DNA of 6,883 nucleotides from Acidobacteriota bacterium (GTDB taxonomy: Bacteria > Acidobacteriota > Terriglobia > UBA7540): the NCBI GenBank assembly GCA_003171295.1, contig PMYF01000356.1, positions 1,738 through 8,620 of the forward strand. Reading direction: 5' to 3'. Made by a program: the position numbers and the translations under genes. A model generated the notes under the pieces. It was not told where the DNA came from and searched no databases. It saw nothing but the letters and a program-made list of their open reading frames with translations. Below are positions 5,833-6,883 of this stretch, piece after piece. Each line of letters starts with the position of its first letter. The stretch's first letter is position 1.

Positions 5833-6234
5833 TCACTTGCAATGGATGTGGAACTCAGCTTTGTTAGATCGCGTGTTGCCGCTCCCGATCTCCACCCATC
5901 CGTTATAGTTCTCGCCCGCCTTGCCAAGGGTCCAAGTGTAGGAAACCGCTTTTCTGCCGGTGGCTTTGAAGTGGAGCGTTTGTTGTCCTTCGCCACTTCC
6001 CCCGTCGGACCGGGTGACGCCGTAGGTGACGGTATTGCGTCCGTCAACGGCGATGAAACCCCGGAAAATAATCGTCGCAGGGCAGGGCCCATTGTGAGTG
6101 GGCGGCACTGCGTGCAGGCGCATCTCAGTCACTTTTCCGTACGCGGTCGAACTACCGATTTGTGGAGTCATGAAAACCAGACAAGCGCTCACAACAACGA
6201 GCGCCACAAGAATCCTTCCGGTGCGTTGTGACAT
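5833..6234 (-). CDS. Small exported protein of unknown function with two mature cysteines, 133 aa
   Basis: The start is the ATG at 6234-6232. It has an excellent AGGAGGA (plus-strand 6243-6249) eight bases upstream and a signal peptide directly after it. A longer open frame reaches 6324, but it would bury the signal peptide. Residues 1-7 (MSQRTGR) are basic and 8-22 are hydrophobic. Cleavage near 30 (SSTA) is plausible. VSAC (15-18) also fits a lipobox, so a lipoprotein anchored at Cys18 is possible. The mature part, about 34-133, is rich in beta-prone stretches such as CPATIIFRGFI (51-61), TVTYGVTRSDG (68-78), QTLHFKATG (85-93) and VSYTWTLG (97-104). Cys51 and Cys132 are the only mature cysteines and probably form a disulfide linking the two ends of a beta-sandwich. 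Similar secreted domains occur in other bacteria by my recollection, but I know no function. It lies 277 bases after atpC on the same strand. Confidence 0.85.
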   Translation of the reverse strand: MSQRTGRILVALVVVSACLVFMTPQIGSSTAYGKVTEMRLHAVPPTHNGPCPATIIFRGFIAVDGRNTVTYGVTRSDGGSGEGQQTLHFKATGRKAVSYTWTLGKAGENYNGWVEIGSGNTRSNKAEFHIHCK

Positions 6235-6415
6235 CGCAAGTATCCTCCTGAATGATGAATGTAGATCCGTCCTTAGCCTCGAGCCAAGCTCGTTCTCCCC
6301 CGGACGGCAGAATAGTTTGGTCATCCCTCTTCTAAAACTTCAATTTGAAAGAGTCCCTCCGGGCAGAAAAGCCGATCGTCCTGAAAGCCAGATCACGGGC
6401 TTGGTAACGGAAGGT

Positions 6416-6444
6416 ACAATACCTCGACCCGCAACAACTTTCAA
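6416..6444 (-). promoter_or_regulatory. Possible sigma70-type promoter for the exported protein gene
   Basis: On the minus strand TTGAAA (plus 6439-6444) and TATTGT (plus 6416-6421) are 17 bases apart. The -35 matches five of six and the -10 four of six. It would leave an untranslated leader of about 175 bases. Two TATAGT hexamers further upstream (plus 6466-6471 and 6485-6490) are rival -10 boxes without a clear -35. Confidence 0.35.
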
Positions 6445-6511
6445 GCGGCATGAGGCTGGGAGAGAACTATACAGAGCGGCATAAACTATAGAAATGTGTG
6501 AGGGCGGACAA

Positions 6512-6883
6512 TCACCTTTTGAGGCCTTGGGCGGTTTCAAGCCGCGCCATGGCGCGGCGCAGGGCTACGCGCGCGCGTTCCATATCCATTTCCGGATCGT
6601 CGAATCGCTTCAGGCGGTCCTCGGCGCGGGCCTTGGCTTTCTCGGCGCGCTCCAGGTCGATTTCCTCGGCGCGCTCGGCCGATTCAACCAGCACAATCAC
6701 GCGATCCGGCAACACCTCAGCGAATCCCCAGTTCACAGCTACGGAATGCTTTGCGCCGGCGCGCGTGTAGACAAGTTCTCCCGGGACGAGTTCGGTCAGC
6801 AACGGCGCGTGTCCGGGCAGAATCCCCAGGTAGCCGTTCTTCCCGGGGATGGTCACGGCGGTCACCGCGTCGTGCGCCACCAG
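6512..6883 (-). CDS. atpC: F0F1 ATP synthase epsilon subunit, N-terminus beyond the window
   Basis: Epsilon subunit of the F1 central stalk, which couples gamma rotation to catalysis and can inhibit ATP hydrolysis through its C-terminal helices. The frame runs open off the right edge of the window. The GTG at 6880 is probably internal, since the family has about 15-20 residues before this point. Visible from the edge are the beta-sandwich segment VTAVTIPGKNGYLGILPGH and APLLTEL, with the family hallmark LPGHAPLL. The C-terminal half (AEEIDLERAEKAKARAE, then MERARVALRRAMARLE) is the helical hairpin and is complete. The stop is at plus 6514-6512. atpC usually ends the atp operon, so atpD probably lies just outside to the right. 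No clear terminator follows the stop codon; the spacer 6235-6511 holds only the promoter candidate and the start region of the next gene. Confidence 0.93.
   Translation of the reverse strand: MVAHDAVTAVTIPGKNGYLGILPGHAPLLTELVPGELVYTRAGAKHSVAVNWGFAEVLPDRVIVLVESAERAEEIDLERAEKAKARAEDRLKRFDDPEMDMERARVALRRAMARLETAQGLKR

Noticed and set aside
5746..6231. 161-codon + strand open frame
   Set aside because: It is antisense to the exported protein, whose signal peptide and ribosome site are clear.
6235..6324. Longer version of the exported protein starting at 6324
   Set aside because: It would place 30 polar residues before the signal peptide and ignore the AGGAGGA directly upstream of 6234.

Overview
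The window holds eight protein genes in GC-rich bacterial DNA: six on the + strand (positions 22 to 5491) and two on the - strand (5833 to 6883). The style suggests an Acidobacteriota genome. The signs are GC-rich coding regions, a small orphan gene of a type I associate with acidobacteria, an AroF with a ferredoxin-like N-terminal domain, and intergenic spacers full of REP-like and MITE-like palindromes. This assignment is inference from style, not a database match.

Positions 22-2022 form an aromatic amino-acid pair. aroF (DAHP synthase) makes the first committed shikimate intermediate. tyrA (prephenate dehydrogenase) carries out the tyrosine-specific step. tyrA has no ATG, GTG or TTG in frame ahead of its Rossmann fold. 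The best start is an ATT at 1153 behind a good Shine-Dalgarno sequence, which means either a rare start codon or a one-base change. A palindrome and a weak terminator-like hairpin follow tyrA.

Positions 2115-2243 hold a compact MITE-like element of 121 bp, with 16-bp imperfect terminal inverted repeats, two internal hairpins and a flanking TTTA direct repeat. It lies just upstream of a small uncharacterised gene (2280-2597). That gene is followed by an AlkD-like HEAT-repeat DNA glycosylase (2665-3411).

Positions 3412-3684 are noncoding. They carry a nested REP-like palindrome cluster and a strong sigma70-type promoter that would give an almost leaderless pgsA message. pgsA (phospholipid head-group transferase) is followed after 73 bases by a short/branched-chain acyl-CoA dehydrogenase, so phospholipid synthesis and acyl-CoA oxidation probably share a transcript.

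Positions 5492-5832 separate convergent genes. They hold an AT-rich imperfect palindrome and an 11-bp GC-rich hairpin that probably ends the leftward transcript. Leftward lie the N-terminally truncated atpC (ATP synthase epsilon, running off the right edge) and a small exported protein with two mature cysteines. I saw no CRISPR array, rRNA, tRNA, transposase gene or phage gene. Apart from the MITE-like element and the repeats, this looks like an ordinary chromosomal housekeeping region.
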